A stretch of DNA of 64,000 bases, taken from NCBI RefSeq assembly GCF_000821085.1, contig NZ_CCXR01000001.1:2749001-2813000 (forward strand). The letters run 5' to 3'. Below the pieces are notes generated by a model. It had not been told where the DNA came from and did no database searches. It was given only the letters and a program-made list of their open reading frames with translations. The DNA is from Bacillus sp. B-jedd. Lineage in GTDB: Bacteria; Bacillota; Bacilli; Bacillales; Cytobacillaceae. Below are positions 51,267 through 60,259 of this stretch, piece by piece (position 1 is the first letter of the stretch; every line of letters starts with the position of its first letter). Both the position numbers and the translations under genes were made by a program.

Positions 51267-52295
51267 TTAAAACGATTGAGATTGTTCGAGGAAGTTCAAT
51301 AAATGCTGCTGGGCGCTGAGCGAGTCCTTTGATGCACCATTCTTTTCAAAAGCGGCCAGGCTGCCAGCCGCCTTTTCCAATTCGTTATAAAGAGCTGCGA
51401 TCTTGTCGTTCGCAAACTTCGCGCCATCCATCTCTTTAAGAAATCCTGCCTCTTTTTCGATGGATGGGGCATTTTTACCCGAATAGGCTGCTGCCGCGGC
51501 AGCGCTTAACACATCGTATATTTCAGGGGCCTTTGCAAGAAAATCTTTTTCGGAGGCCGTGGCTTTTCCCGCTTTCCGCTCCGCCAGCCCTATTTCTTTC
51601 GCATAAAAGTCGATGCCTTTCGCTTTCATGGAAGCCCCAATTTCTTTAGCCTCCTCCAGAGTGCCTGCCAGCCCGATCAAAAGCATGTATTTTCCGTCCA
51701 TTTCGAGAATGGCTGCCGGTACATCCTTAGCTTCGAGACCCGTTTTTACTTGTGCAGCGGCTTCCTTCGTCGAATAGACACCTTCCTGGACAACAAAGGC
51801 GGTAACAGGCGGAAGTTTAGCCGCAGCTGCTACTGCGGTTTTTCCCGGTTTCTCTTTTCCAGAGGATTCTCCAGCCGCCTTTTCCCCAAGCTGTGGATCA
51901 GCCGACGTCACAACGGGCTTGTCAGTGAGAACAAGCTTAAGCATCACCGCTCCAAACGTCAATCCAATCAGCACGGCAAAGGCAACCGTAAAAAAAATCG
52001 GCTTTATAGGCCCTTTCTTCTTTTTTGAAAGTGATTGGGTTTGTTTTGGGTAGATCGCTGCCGTATTCACCGCTTCATTTATAATGAACTCTTCCGGCTC
52101 TGCAGGCTCCTGTTCAGGTAGGATCCACTCAAAGTGTTCTTCCTCCGCTTCAAGTCCGGCGGCCTGCTCTTCCATAGAACCCGAATCTTCTTTGACGATT
52201 TCTTTTTCGCCCCCGGGCTTGTCCTGTACTGGCTGATATGTATGGGCCTCACCATTCATTTTAATCGTAATGGTATTGTTTTTTCGCTTGTCCAC
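51267..52295 (-). CDS. spoIIB: SpoIIB-like sporulation protein with SPOR domain
   Basis: Membrane-anchored SPOR protein that localises engulfment factors to the sporulation septum. The 342 residues comprise a cytosolic acidic region, one membrane helix (about 102-122, PIFFTVAFAVLIGLTFGAVM), a linker, a SPOR domain (about 165-235, FVVQEGVYSTKEAA to IDFYAKEI) and a helical tail. GTG at 52295 is preferred: AAAGGAAGA lies before it and the N-terminus (DKRKNNTITIKMNG) resembles that of B. subtilis SpoIIB. Position between maf and the prepilin peptidase region is also as in B. subtilis. Confidence 0.88.
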   Translation of the reverse strand: MDKRKNNTITIKMNGEAHTYQPVQDKPGGEKEIVKEDSGSMEEQAAGLEAEEEHFEWILPEQEPAEPEEFIINEAVNTAAIYPKQTQSLSKKKKGPIKPIFFTVAFAVLIGLTFGAVMLKLVLTDKPVVTSADPQLGEKAAGESSGKEKPGKTAVAAAAKLPPVTAFVVQEGVYSTKEAAAQVKTGLEAKDVPAAILEMDGKYMLLIGLAGTLEEAKEIGASMKAKGIDFYAKEIGLAERKAGKATASEKDFLAKAPEIYDVLSAAAAAAYSGKNAPSIEKEAGFLKEMDGAKFANDKIAALYNELEKAAGSLAAFEKNGASKDSLSAQQHLLNFLEQSQSF

Positions 52296-52408
52296 AAAGA
52301 GCTCTTCCTTTCTGCCGCCGGCCGGTTTTTTCCATCCTAACACAGCGGCAAAAAAAAATAACAAGGATTTTGTCGCCTTGTTATAAGATGCTTTCGCCAA
52401 TTAATGAT

Positions 52409-53251
52409 TTAATTTTCCGTTGTTTCACTCTTCTCTTTTTCCCCGCTGACTCTGAAAGAGCTAAGCGGATTCCGCTTTTTCGCCGGCTCCGGTGCGCCCA
52501 CGTCAGGCAGCTGCTGGATGAGGTCCTTTAATTCCGGCATATAAAAGGCCGAAAGGGTTACCGTAAATTTCAATGGCTCGTTTTTTTGTTGAAGCGCAAT
52601 AATTTCTGCCCCGCCAGTATAGTCGATTGACTCGACAATCGCAATCCGCTTCAGGCCCTCCAGTGCGGCAACGAACTTCTCAAGTTCTTCATAGCCTGGA
52701 GATTCCACCGACAACTGGACAGTCACCTTCCTGACTCCTTCGGGAACTTCCAATACCGATACAGGCTTAGGGGCAGCCTCGCTCTTTTCGCCAGCTTCCC
52801 CAGGATCCCCAGAAGGATTTTCAGAATCATTATTGACGGTTTCACCGGCAGCTTCTGTGGACTCGCCCTCTGATGCTGCTTCCTGTTCATCTTCTGTTTG
52901 CTCTGGAACGGAAATCTCGCCATCTTTTGCAAAATTCATTGATAGAACCTTTGAGCCGGAAACAGTTTCAGCCTTCTCGAAGTCAAGAATGAGTTGTTCC
53001 ACCAGCGGTTTCACTGGTATTTTGAACTGCATTTGGGTTGTACTCACCGAAGTAAATTCTTCTGTTTTCTTTTCCTTCTCCTGAAGGATCGACAGAAGCT
53101 GTTCTTCTGTTTTCAGGCTTGCCTTCTTCGTTTCAAGATCGGTTTTTAGCGGCTGGACAACAAAGAAATAAATCCCGGCGAAAATCAGCACTAGGATACC
53201 GGCAAGGACGATTACGGTGAGTTGCTCTTTTTTGGACATGTTCAGCTTCAT
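52409..53251 (-). CDS. pilO: Type IV pilus assembly protein PilO-like
   Basis: A 280-residue bitopic membrane protein: N-terminal helix (about 11-31), a coiled coil (about 35-66), a Glu/Ser/Gly-rich insert (about 118-160) and a ferredoxin-like C-terminal domain (VTVQLSVESPGYEELEKFVAALEGLKRIAIVESI). This is the PilO layout; it pairs with PilN to link the cytoplasmic PilM ring to the pilus base. Overlaps pilN by 4 bases. The low-complexity insert is longer than usual for the family. Confidence 0.85.
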   Translation of the reverse strand: MKLNMSKKEQLTVIVLAGILVLIFAGIYFFVVQPLKTDLETKKASLKTEEQLLSILQEKEKKTEEFTSVSTTQMQFKIPVKPLVEQLILDFEKAETVSGSKVLSMNFAKDGEISVPEQTEDEQEAASEGESTEAAGETVNNDSENPSGDPGEAGEKSEAAPKPVSVLEVPEGVRKVTVQLSVESPGYEELEKFVAALEGLKRIAIVESIDYTGGAEIIALQQKNEPLKFTVTLSAFYMPELKDLIQQLPDVGAPEPAKKRNPLSSFRVSGEKEKSETTEN

Positions 53252-53880
53252 ATCCCGCCAGCTCCTTCCCCGTCCTGACTTTGCACGAAGTCTTTGACAG
53301 TCTGCTTATTCAGGGTGATTTGAAACTGGCCCGTATAGCGAGGCAAGTATTCTTTTTCTTTCTCAGCTTTTTCAATGTCTGCCGCGCCAGCCTGCTGGTC
53401 AGCCTGGGCTGCGGACAGACTCGTAAGGCTCGCCTCTTTTACCCACGCTGATTTATTGAGGCTGTTCAGGAAATAAGCCGCTTCCCTGCTTGAATCAAAT
53501 TGTACCGTGAGGGCAAGTTCACCTAATTCCTGATAAGCGAAGGACAGAATAAAGCCGCGTTCCGGCAAAAGGGAAGAGAATTCCTGCATGACAGGAACGG
53601 ATGGGATGGTGTATTCCTCCGCCCAGGCAATAGTATTCTCAAGCTTCTCCGCTGAGTCGGCCGCGGTCAAATCGCCCGCCTTTTTTTCTTCTAGCTCGGC
53701 GATTTTTTTCGTTGTTTCAATCCGGTTATCTACTGAAGCAATATCGGTATTAAGCGAGGATATTTGCCAGAAGAAAAAACCTCCGCCACATAACAGCAAA
53801 ACGGCCAACAGCATTGATGCAAAAATAATGCTTGAGCTTTTTCGCTCCTTTTTCGGGAGCAGGTTAATTTCAATCAGCAT
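53248..53880 (-). CDS. pilN: Type IV pilus assembly protein PilN-like
   Basis: A 210-residue bitopic protein. The N-terminal INLLPKKER is the conserved PilN motif that docks in PilM. A membrane helix (about 18-40), a coiled coil and a ferredoxin-like domain (about 95-150) follow. Its ATG shares one base with the pilM stop and its stop overlaps pilO by 4 bases, so the three are tightly coupled. Confidence 0.88.
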   Translation of the reverse strand: MLIEINLLPKKERKSSSIIFASMLLAVLLLCGGGFFFWQISSLNTDIASVDNRIETTKKIAELEEKKAGDLTAADSAEKLENTIAWAEEYTIPSVPVMQEFSSLLPERGFILSFAYQELGELALTVQFDSSREAAYFLNSLNKSAWVKEASLTSLSAAQADQQAGAADIEKAEKEKEYLPRYTGQFQITLNKQTVKDFVQSQDGEGAGGI

Positions 53881-54875
53881 TATTTCACCTCTTTCAAGCC
53901 TAGCCCGAGGGCAAGTGCATAGCTTTCAGGCAGCACCTTGTTCCTGCCGTTTTGAACCGCATCCGCCGGTAGAATGGTAATCGGCAGATCAAATTGCTTT
54001 TTCATTTCCTCAAGAATCGTCAGGCGCAATGGATGGTCACCGTCCAGGAGGATTTTTGTAACTTCCGCATTTTCGCGTCCTGAGGAATAGCGATAGAAAT
54101 CCATCAATTTGCCCATTTCCGAATACACCATCGAGAACTGGTCGTCAAGCTGCAGTGGATCCCCTCTATAACTGTATTCGCAGACGCCTGAACCATCCCT
54201 TCTGATCTCCCATTTCTCTTCTTCGAAATCGAGCGGGAACTGCCTCATAAAGTACGGAATGTGTCCTTCGAAAATACACATACTTACACTGGTCAAATTG
54301 ATTTGGACAGCGAACAGGCTCTCCTCTGGCTGCACTCCGTCCATAGAGTGGTAGAGCCTGTAAAGGGCAAGGGGGGAAATATCCGCAGCCATCGGGACAA
54401 GCTTGAGGCCTGACAGAAGCTCTGAATATTCCATGACGTACCTTTCCGGAGACGAAAACAAGAGAAGTTCCTTCTTGCCGTTCTTTTGCCCCAGAGGATG
54501 CACGTCAAAAACAGGGTCCTCAAAAGGTAGATGAATGCTTGCGCCTAGCTCCATATACAAGTGGCTTTTTACTTCATCCTCAAGCACATCGGCAGGAATC
54601 GAGATTTTCCGGATTATTACAAGCGGATCCGGCACAATAAAATTCACTTGGCGCCGCCCGATTTTCCACTCCTCCACACATTCTTCAAGAATCGTCGAAA
54701 GCGTCTCAAAATCAAAAATCTTCCCATCCTCAATAATCCCCGCGGGCAAATCACGTTCCCCCCATCGCAAAGCAACAGGAGGATCCGCCGACTTCAACTC
54801 AAGAAACCGCACAGCATGATCACAAAAAACTAAATTAACAGGACGCTTACTTCCAAAAGAAAACGAAAAGGCCAT
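53880..54875 (-). CDS. pilM: Type IV pilus assembly protein PilM-like
   Basis: A 331-residue actin-like cytoplasmic ATP-binding protein that forms a ring around the pilus motor and binds the PilN tail. Segments of the family are FVIPDPLVIIRKI-like VPDPLVIIRKISIP, ELGASIHLPFEDPVFDVH and ADISPLALYRLYH. The actin-like signature is weaker than in proteobacterial PilM. ATG at 54875 follows AAGGGGTGA. Confidence 0.87.
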   Translation of the reverse strand: MAFSFSFGSKRPVNLVFCDHAVRFLELKSADPPVALRWGERDLPAGIIEDGKIFDFETLSTILEECVEEWKIGRRQVNFIVPDPLVIIRKISIPADVLEDEVKSHLYMELGASIHLPFEDPVFDVHPLGQKNGKKELLLFSSPERYVMEYSELLSGLKLVPMAADISPLALYRLYHSMDGVQPEESLFAVQINLTSVSMCIFEGHIPYFMRQFPLDFEEEKWEIRRDGSGVCEYSYRGDPLQLDDQFSMVYSEMGKLMDFYRYSSGRENAEVTKILLDGDHPLRLTILEEMKKQFDLPITILPADAVQNGRNKVLPESYALALGLGLKEVK

Positions 54876-54894
54876 AAAAATCACCCCTTAAACT

Positions 54895-54920
54895 GAAGCA
54901 GGGGACGGTTCTGCTGCTTC
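54895..54920. repeat. REP-like palindromic motif upstream of pilM
   Basis: GAAGCAG, then GGGACGGTTCT, then GCTGCTTC forms an imperfect hairpin in the pilM-pilD gap. The first 18 bases (TGAAGCAGGGGACGGTTC) match 33127-33144 with one difference. Confidence 0.45.
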
Positions 54921-55012
54921 ATCAAAATTGGCCGCCACGTTAGCATCTAATGCCAATTACGGGCGCCTCATGGATTCCCCTGCAATTCAGCCTTGGCATT
55001 GCAGAGTTATCA

Positions 55013-55765
55013 TTAACAAGAAGTTATAAATTCAAGATATTTTTCAATTAATTGTGTACCGAAGAAGTAAGCAGTGAGCGTGCCGAGGGCGATGAACGGT
55101 CCGAATGGGATCGGCTGCCGCCTTTTGACAAGTTTCAGTGCCATGGCGAGGATTCCAAAGAAAGCTCCGAAAAAAGTCGATAGCATAAAAGATAAAAGCA
55201 TCAGTTTCCATCCAAGGACAAAACCAATGACCGCAAACAGCTTCACATCACCGCCGCCCATGCCTCCCTTGCTAACATAAGCTATCAAAAGAAGAAGCAG
55301 GAAGCCGGCTGCCGCCCCAAGGAGTGAGTCCCACCACGGCGTAAGCGGCCAAATAATCCGTTCCAACAAAAAAATCCCTGCAAAGAACAACAAAATTTTA
55401 TCAGGGATGACCATATAATGAATGTCGCTGACGAATATTATCATAAAGAGGGAAATCAGCGTCCAGGCAATGACGAGTTCCCACGTCCAGCCAAGCAGCA
55501 CCGGCGCGAGTGCAAACAGGATTCCGGTCAACAGCTCCGTTATTGGATAAACAGGGGAAATCCGCGACCCACAGCCACGGCATTTCCCCTTGAGTAATAC
55601 GTATGAAAAAACCGGAATCAATTCCCACCACCGCAATTCATGCCTGCATGACGGGCAGGCCGAGCGCGGTTTGACAATTGATTGCCCCTCCGGCACCCTT
55701 AGACCGACAACGTTAAAGAATGAGCCGAAGGTGATGCCGTATAAAAAACATAGTGCTAGAATCAT
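55013..55765 (-). CDS. pilD: Prepilin peptidase / N-methyltransferase
   Basis: Aspartic protease in the membrane that cleaves the leader of type IV prepilins and methylates the new N-terminus. 250 residues with about seven helices. The zinc-binding cysteines C37, C40, C62 and C65 and the methyltransferase part are present; catalytic aspartates are D114 (SDIHYMVIPD) and D173 (MGGGDVK). B. subtilis has comC in this position after spoIIB; here it lies in a full pilus cluster, so it may process both competence and pilus prepilins. Confidence 0.95.
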   Translation of the reverse strand: MILALCFLYGITFGSFFNVVGLRVPEGQSIVKPRSACPSCRHELRWWELIPVFSYVLLKGKCRGCGSRISPVYPITELLTGILFALAPVLLGWTWELVIAWTLISLFMIIFVSDIHYMVIPDKILLFFAGIFLLERIIWPLTPWWDSLLGAAAGFLLLLLIAYVSKGGMGGGDVKLFAVIGFVLGWKLMLLSFMLSTFFGAFFGILAMALKLVKRRQPIPFGPFIALGTLTAYFFGTQLIEKYLEFITSC

Positions 55766-55774
55766 AAAATTAGC

Positions 55775-56197
55775 TTATTTCTCTTCATCTTCAGTTGGCT
55801 TTTTACCGTATTCTAACAATTGCTTTTCTGTTACTGTGGTAGCATTTGTAGTTATGAGTCCTGCAGAATCATGTCCATCCAAGGTGTATTCTCCTCCACC
55901 AGTTTGTGTTCTAGTGACCTTGTTGAATTTCAAGTCTCCGCCTTTTTCTAAGTAACTAGCAAGAATATCTTTATTTACTTCCTTTTCCTCTGGGTGCTCG
56001 GCAAAATACAATTTCGCAGAACTTATTATTTGCAATCCTTCTGATACAGTAGCTTTATTTCTGGTATTATCAATTAGATTTGAAATCGCCGGCACAGCAA
56101 TTGCAGCAATAATCCCCAAAATTACAATAACAGCAAGCAGTTCAATTAGCGTCAGTCCACGTTGGTCATTCATTTTTTTCTTTAATGATTTGAACAT
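55775..56197 (-). CDS. Major type IV pilin
   Basis: A 140-residue prepilin with a 14-residue basic leader ending in RG, cleavage before L15, glutamate at position +5 (E19 in LTLIEL) and a 20-residue hydrophobic helix (AVIVILGIIAAIAVPAI). The globular part is about 100 residues with no cysteines, so no disulfide loop. Residue +1 is Leu, not the usual Phe. It lies just above pilD and below pilC, with its own 109-base upstream gap, as expected for the most abundant subunit. Confidence 0.88.
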   Translation of the reverse strand: MFKSLKKKMNDQRGLTLIELLAVIVILGIIAAIAVPAISNLIDNTRNKATVSEGLQIISSAKLYFAEHPEEKEVNKDILASYLEKGGDLKFNKVTRTQTGGGEYTLDGHDSAGLITTNATTVTEKQLLEYGKKPTEDEEK

Positions 56198-56306
56198 GTT
56201 TTCCTCTCCCTCTTTAGGTATTAAAACCTATGATATTAGTACTCTTTCAGTATACACCATCAAACGCTGTCAATCCTACTAGATTTTGGTAGAAATTCGT
56301 CTGTTT

Positions 56307-57521
56307 CTAGTATTTCTTATCAAACTGGTTAAACATTTCGAACATCGGGACCATGATACTCGTGACGATGGTTCCGACAAGCGCCGCCAGTACGACTATC
56401 ATTAGGGGCTCTATGAGCGATTTGAGTTTATCGGTACCAATGTCGACTTCTTTTTCATAAAACTCGGCGACTTTTGCAAGCATGGAATCGAGCGATCCGG
56501 TTTGTTCGCCAATTGAAACCATTTGAGTGACGAGCGGAGGAAATGCCCAATGGTTTTGCATCGGAATGGTCATCGATTGTCCTTTTTCGAGTGAATCGCG
56601 GGACTTTCGGACCACCCTGGCAATGACTTCATTTTCAACGACGTTTTCAACAATCGACATCGCCTGCAGGATGGGAACCGAGCTGGAAAACAGGGAACTT
56701 AATGTCCTTGTCATCCTTGCGAGGACAGCTTTTTGCAAAAGCTTTCCGAAAATCGGCATCCGTAAAAGCGCATAGTCGAGATAATACTTTGTTTCTTGAT
56801 TCTTCCGGATCATCACAACGCCCATTGCGGTCATCAAGCCAATTAGGGCGAGCAGCCACCACCAGCCCTGGACAAATGCACTTGCCCCCATCACAAATTG
56901 GGTGATAGCCGGCAATTCGCCGCCAAGGTCATCGAACATCGTCACAAAGGTCGGGACAATGGAGGTCAAGAGAAAGATCACGACGCCGATTGCGATGACG
57001 CCAATGACAGCTGGATACGTCAATGCCGAAATGATTTTTTGCTTTGTGTGATGCTGCTTTTCAAAATGGTCAGCCAGCCGTTCAAGCGCCCCATCCAGAT
57101 TTCCTCCAACTTCACCCGCCCTGACCATATTGATGAACATCGGCGTAAAAATCTTCTTATGCTTTGTAACCGCAAGCGATAGCGGATTCCCTTCGCGCAA
57201 CTCCGACTCTATGGCGACTAGCGCTTTTTTTAGGTGCTTGCTTTCCGTCTGGGTCGCAAGGATAGAAGTCGCGTCAACGACAGTGACGCCCGCTTTTAAG
57301 AGCGTGGCGAATTGCCGAATATAGATGACAAAATGCTCAAGCTTGACCGGATTACCGATTGAAATATCTTTTGTCAGGAAGGTTTCCGGGACTTCATTAA
57401 TATCCACGACACGGATCCCGTCTTCCTTCAACTTCAAAAGCGCTTCGCGTTTTGATACTGCGTTGATCGTCCCCTGCCTTGTTCCCTTCCTGTCCCGTCC
57501 TGCATATTTGAATCTGGCCAT
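56307..57521 (-). CDS. pilC: Type IV pilus inner-membrane platform protein PilC
   Basis: A 404-residue GspF/PilC-family protein: N-terminal region (YAGRDRKGTRQGTINA), two repeated cytosolic helical domains (about 65-190 and 270-390) and three membrane helices. Signatures include FATLLKAGV and VGEQTGSLDSMLAKVAEFYE. It forms the platform acted on by PilB and PilT. Its ATG shares one base with the pilT stop. Confidence 0.96.
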   Translation of the reverse strand: MARFKYAGRDRKGTRQGTINAVSKREALLKLKEDGIRVVDINEVPETFLTKDISIGNPVKLEHFVIYIRQFATLLKAGVTVVDATSILATQTESKHLKKALVAIESELREGNPLSLAVTKHKKIFTPMFINMVRAGEVGGNLDGALERLADHFEKQHHTKQKIISALTYPAVIGVIAIGVVIFLLTSIVPTFVTMFDDLGGELPAITQFVMGASAFVQGWWWLLALIGLMTAMGVVMIRKNQETKYYLDYALLRMPIFGKLLQKAVLARMTRTLSSLFSSSVPILQAMSIVENVVENEVIARVVRKSRDSLEKGQSMTIPMQNHWAFPPLVTQMVSIGEQTGSLDSMLAKVAEFYEKEVDIGTDKLKSLIEPLMIVVLAALVGTIVTSIMVPMFEMFNQFDKKY

Positions 57522-58564
57522 TATGTCACCAGCTCCTGCAGATACGGCTCTGCCACCTCTTTTTGGATGAATCCTTTTTCAATCAATTCCTTAATGTTTG
57601 AATCAAGCGTATGCATGCCCTGTGCGCGCGACGTCTGCATGATGCTTGCGATTTGATGAATCTTTTCGCTACGGATAAGGTTGGCGATGGCCGCATTATT
57701 TATCATGATTTCAGTCGCCGCCTTCCGTCCTTTTTTGTCAGCTGTCGGAAACAACCTCTGGGATATAATTCCCACCAGAACCGAAGCTAGTTGAATACGG
57801 ATTTGCGGCTGCTGGGCCGGCGGGAATACATCAATAATCCTGTTTATCGTCGCCGGCGCGCTTGAAGTATGCAAAGTGCCCAACACCAGATGCCCCGTTT
57901 CAGCGGCGGTGATGGCGGTCTGTATCGTTTCCAAATCCCGCATTTCCCCGACAAGGATGACATCCGGATCCTGTCTTAAAGCAGCCCGGAGCCCATTAGC
58001 GAAATTCCCGGTGTCCATTCCGATTTCCCGCTGATCAATAATCGAATTGCCATGCCTGTGCAAATACTCTATCGGATCCTCGAGCGTAATAATATGCTTC
58101 CGCATCGTTTGGTTCATAAAGTGAATCATTGAGGCAAGCGTCGTCGATTTTCCGCTGCCTGTCGGGCCTGTCACTAGGACAAGGCCTTGGGGCTTTTCGG
58201 CGAGCTTCAACAGTATATCAGGCATGCCAAGTTCGGCAATCGTTGGAACTTTTGAAGGGACCGTTCTGAGAGCCATGGCGATGCAGTTTCGTTGATGATA
58301 GGTGTTAACCCTAAAACGGGCCAATCCCGGCACACTGTAGGAAAGGTCAAGTTCTCCCTTTTCCTTGAAAATCCGCCACTTTTCTTCGGGTATAATTGCT
58401 TTTGCCATGCCGGCGGTATCATCGGGGCGGAGCGGTTCTTTTCCGTATCTTCGCAAATCCCCGTTAATCCGCATGACAGGCGGGACACCGACTGTCAGGT
58501 GGATGTCGGATGCGTTATGCTCAAAAGCCGCCTTTAAAATCAGGTCAATTTTTTCTTTCATCAT
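57521..58564 (-). CDS. pilT: Type IV pilus retraction ATPase PilT
   Basis: A hexameric ATPase for pilus disassembly, giving twitching motion and DNA uptake force. 347 residues: N-terminal PAS-like domain, Walker A GPTGSGKS (133-140), Asp box, Walker B region (VILVGEMRD), His box (LGTLHTSSAPATINRIIDVFP) and a C-terminal LIRSEKIHQI segment equivalent to the AIRNLIRE retraction motif. No N-terminal MshEN domain, which sets it apart from PilB. Motile use of pili in Bacillus is uncommon, so its presence is notable. Confidence 0.95.
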   Translation of the reverse strand: MMKEKIDLILKAAFEHNASDIHLTVGVPPVMRINGDLRRYGKEPLRPDDTAGMAKAIIPEEKWRIFKEKGELDLSYSVPGLARFRVNTYHQRNCIAMALRTVPSKVPTIAELGMPDILLKLAEKPQGLVLVTGPTGSGKSTTLASMIHFMNQTMRKHIITLEDPIEYLHRHGNSIIDQREIGMDTGNFANGLRAALRQDPDVILVGEMRDLETIQTAITAAETGHLVLGTLHTSSAPATINRIIDVFPPAQQPQIRIQLASVLVGIISQRLFPTADKKGRKAATEIMINNAAIANLIRSEKIHQIASIMQTSRAQGMHTLDSNIKELIEKGFIQKEVAEPYLQELVT

Positions 58565-58575
58565 AAGCCGATCTC

Positions 58576-60237
58576 CTATTCAAGAATCGCTACTCGCAAA
58601 ACTTCTTCCGTTGTGGTCAGCCCTTGTTTGATTTTCAGCAGGCCGTCATCAATAAGGAAAATCGTCCTGTTTTTGACAGCCAGCTCCCTCATTGCCTGGA
58701 AGGTTTCCCCGTCCATAATCAGCCTTCGAAGGTCATCATTGATAACGAGGACTTCATGGAGGGCGATCCTGCCTTTATAGCCGGTCATATTGCAAGAGGA
58801 GCAGCCCCGTCCTCGCGGCACTTTTTCAATTCTAATCCCGCGCCGTGCAAAAATCTCCTTTTCACGCTTGGAAGGTTCCTCGAATTCCGCACAGTCACGG
58901 CATACTTTCCGGACAAGCCGCTGGGCAACAATTCCGCTCAGGGCAGATGCGACCATGAACGGTTCAACGCCCATGTCAATCAGCCTTGTAATCGTCCCGA
59001 GAGAATCGTTGGTATGAAGGGTACTTAAGACTAGATGGCCAGTGAGTGAAGCTATGATTGCGACATCAACAGTTTCTTTATCGCGTATTTCCCCGACCAT
59101 GACGATATTCGGGTCCTGACGGAGGATAGAACGGAGCCCGGTCGCAAATGTCATTCCCACGTTCTGATTAACTTGGATTTGATTGATTCCTTCAAGTTGG
59201 TATTCCACTGGGTCTTCAATCGTAATGATATTGACCGCTTCGCTATTTAGTCTGTTGAGTGCTGCATAAAGCGTTGACGATTTCCCCGAACCGGTCGGAC
59301 CAGTAATCAAGACGATTCCGGTTGGTTTTTCAATCATTTCCGTGAACCGTTTGAAGTTCAGCTGATTGAAGCCGAGCTTCGTTAAATCGTTCAATGTACT
59401 TCCCATATCGAGGAGGCGCATGACGATTTTTTCCCCGAAAACGGTTGGCAGTGTCGATACCCGTAAATCAATCGGATGGAAATCCAAATTGAGCTTGATT
59501 CGGCCGTCCTGCGGGATCCGGTATTCGGTAATATCCAAATTAGCCATAATTTTAATCCGTGCCGCAAGTACATTTTGCATACTTTTAGGCAAAACCCGTT
59601 CAACCCGAAGAACGCCGTCGATCCTGTACCTGACAACAATTTTCGTCTCTTGCGGATCAATGTGGATATCACTCGCCCGCTGGACCGCCGCATTGGAAAG
59701 GAGCATGTTGACTAGCCTTACTACCGGTGAATCAAGGTCCGTTACATCATCTTCCCTGGCTGCCTCCCTGACTGGAAGGTCGCCCAGGAACTCCTCGAGC
59801 CCTTCATCACTGTTGTAGTATTTATTGATCGCGCGCAATACATCGTCTTTTGTCGCGATGGCCACTTCAATTTGAAAACCTGTCGAAAGCCTCAGATCAT
59901 CAATGGCGAGAAAATCCATCGGATCGGAAAGGGCGACGAAAAGCTTGTCCCCTTCTTTTTTGAGCGGAACAACCTGGTGCCTCCTAGCCATTTCTTTAGG
60001 GATGAGTGTTAATAAATTTTTATCAAACGGATAGCTGAACAGACTGATGTGGGGAATCCCTAGTTGGATTTCCAGCACCTCGATCAGCTGCTGTTCGGTA
60101 ATCACTCCCCGTTCGACCAGCGCTTCGCCAAGGCGCTTTTTAGGCCCTTTATCCTGTAAGGCGGCTTCGAGCTGTTCACCTGTAATCAAGCCCGCCTCAA
60201 TGAGGAGGTCTCCAAGCCTTTTCTTTGTTCTGACCAT
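58576..60237 (-). CDS. pilB: Type IV pilus extension ATPase PilB
   Basis: Hexameric motor for pilus assembly, 553 residues. An N-terminal MshEN-type domain (about 1-140, with two RLG-ALVERG-type repeats, a fold that can bind c-di-GMP), then the ATPase core with Walker A GPTGSGKS (313-320), Walker B VMVGEIRD, His box STLHTNDSLGTITRLIDMG, and the zinc-binding cysteines C446, C449, C479 and C482. Followed by pilT after 11 bases. Confidence 0.96.
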   Translation of the reverse strand: MVRTKKRLGDLLIEAGLITGEQLEAALQDKGPKKRLGEALVERGVITEQQLIEVLEIQLGIPHISLFSYPFDKNLLTLIPKEMARRHQVVPLKKEGDKLFVALSDPMDFLAIDDLRLSTGFQIEVAIATKDDVLRAINKYYNSDEGLEEFLGDLPVREAAREDDVTDLDSPVVRLVNMLLSNAAVQRASDIHIDPQETKIVVRYRIDGVLRVERVLPKSMQNVLAARIKIMANLDITEYRIPQDGRIKLNLDFHPIDLRVSTLPTVFGEKIVMRLLDMGSTLNDLTKLGFNQLNFKRFTEMIEKPTGIVLITGPTGSGKSSTLYAALNRLNSEAVNIITIEDPVEYQLEGINQIQVNQNVGMTFATGLRSILRQDPNIVMVGEIRDKETVDVAIIASLTGHLVLSTLHTNDSLGTITRLIDMGVEPFMVASALSGIVAQRLVRKVCRDCAEFEEPSKREKEIFARRGIRIEKVPRGRGCSSCNMTGYKGRIALHEVLVINDDLRRLIMDGETFQAMRELAVKNRTIFLIDDGLLKIKQGLTTTEEVLRVAILE

Positions 60238-60259
60238 TTAAATCCCTGCTATCTGGTTA

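Noticed and set aside
56237..56276. TTGACA near a TATACT box upstream of the pilin gene
   Set aside because: The spacing between the two boxes is about 13 bases, too short for a sigma-A promoter; alternatives in the same gap are weak, so no promoter is called.
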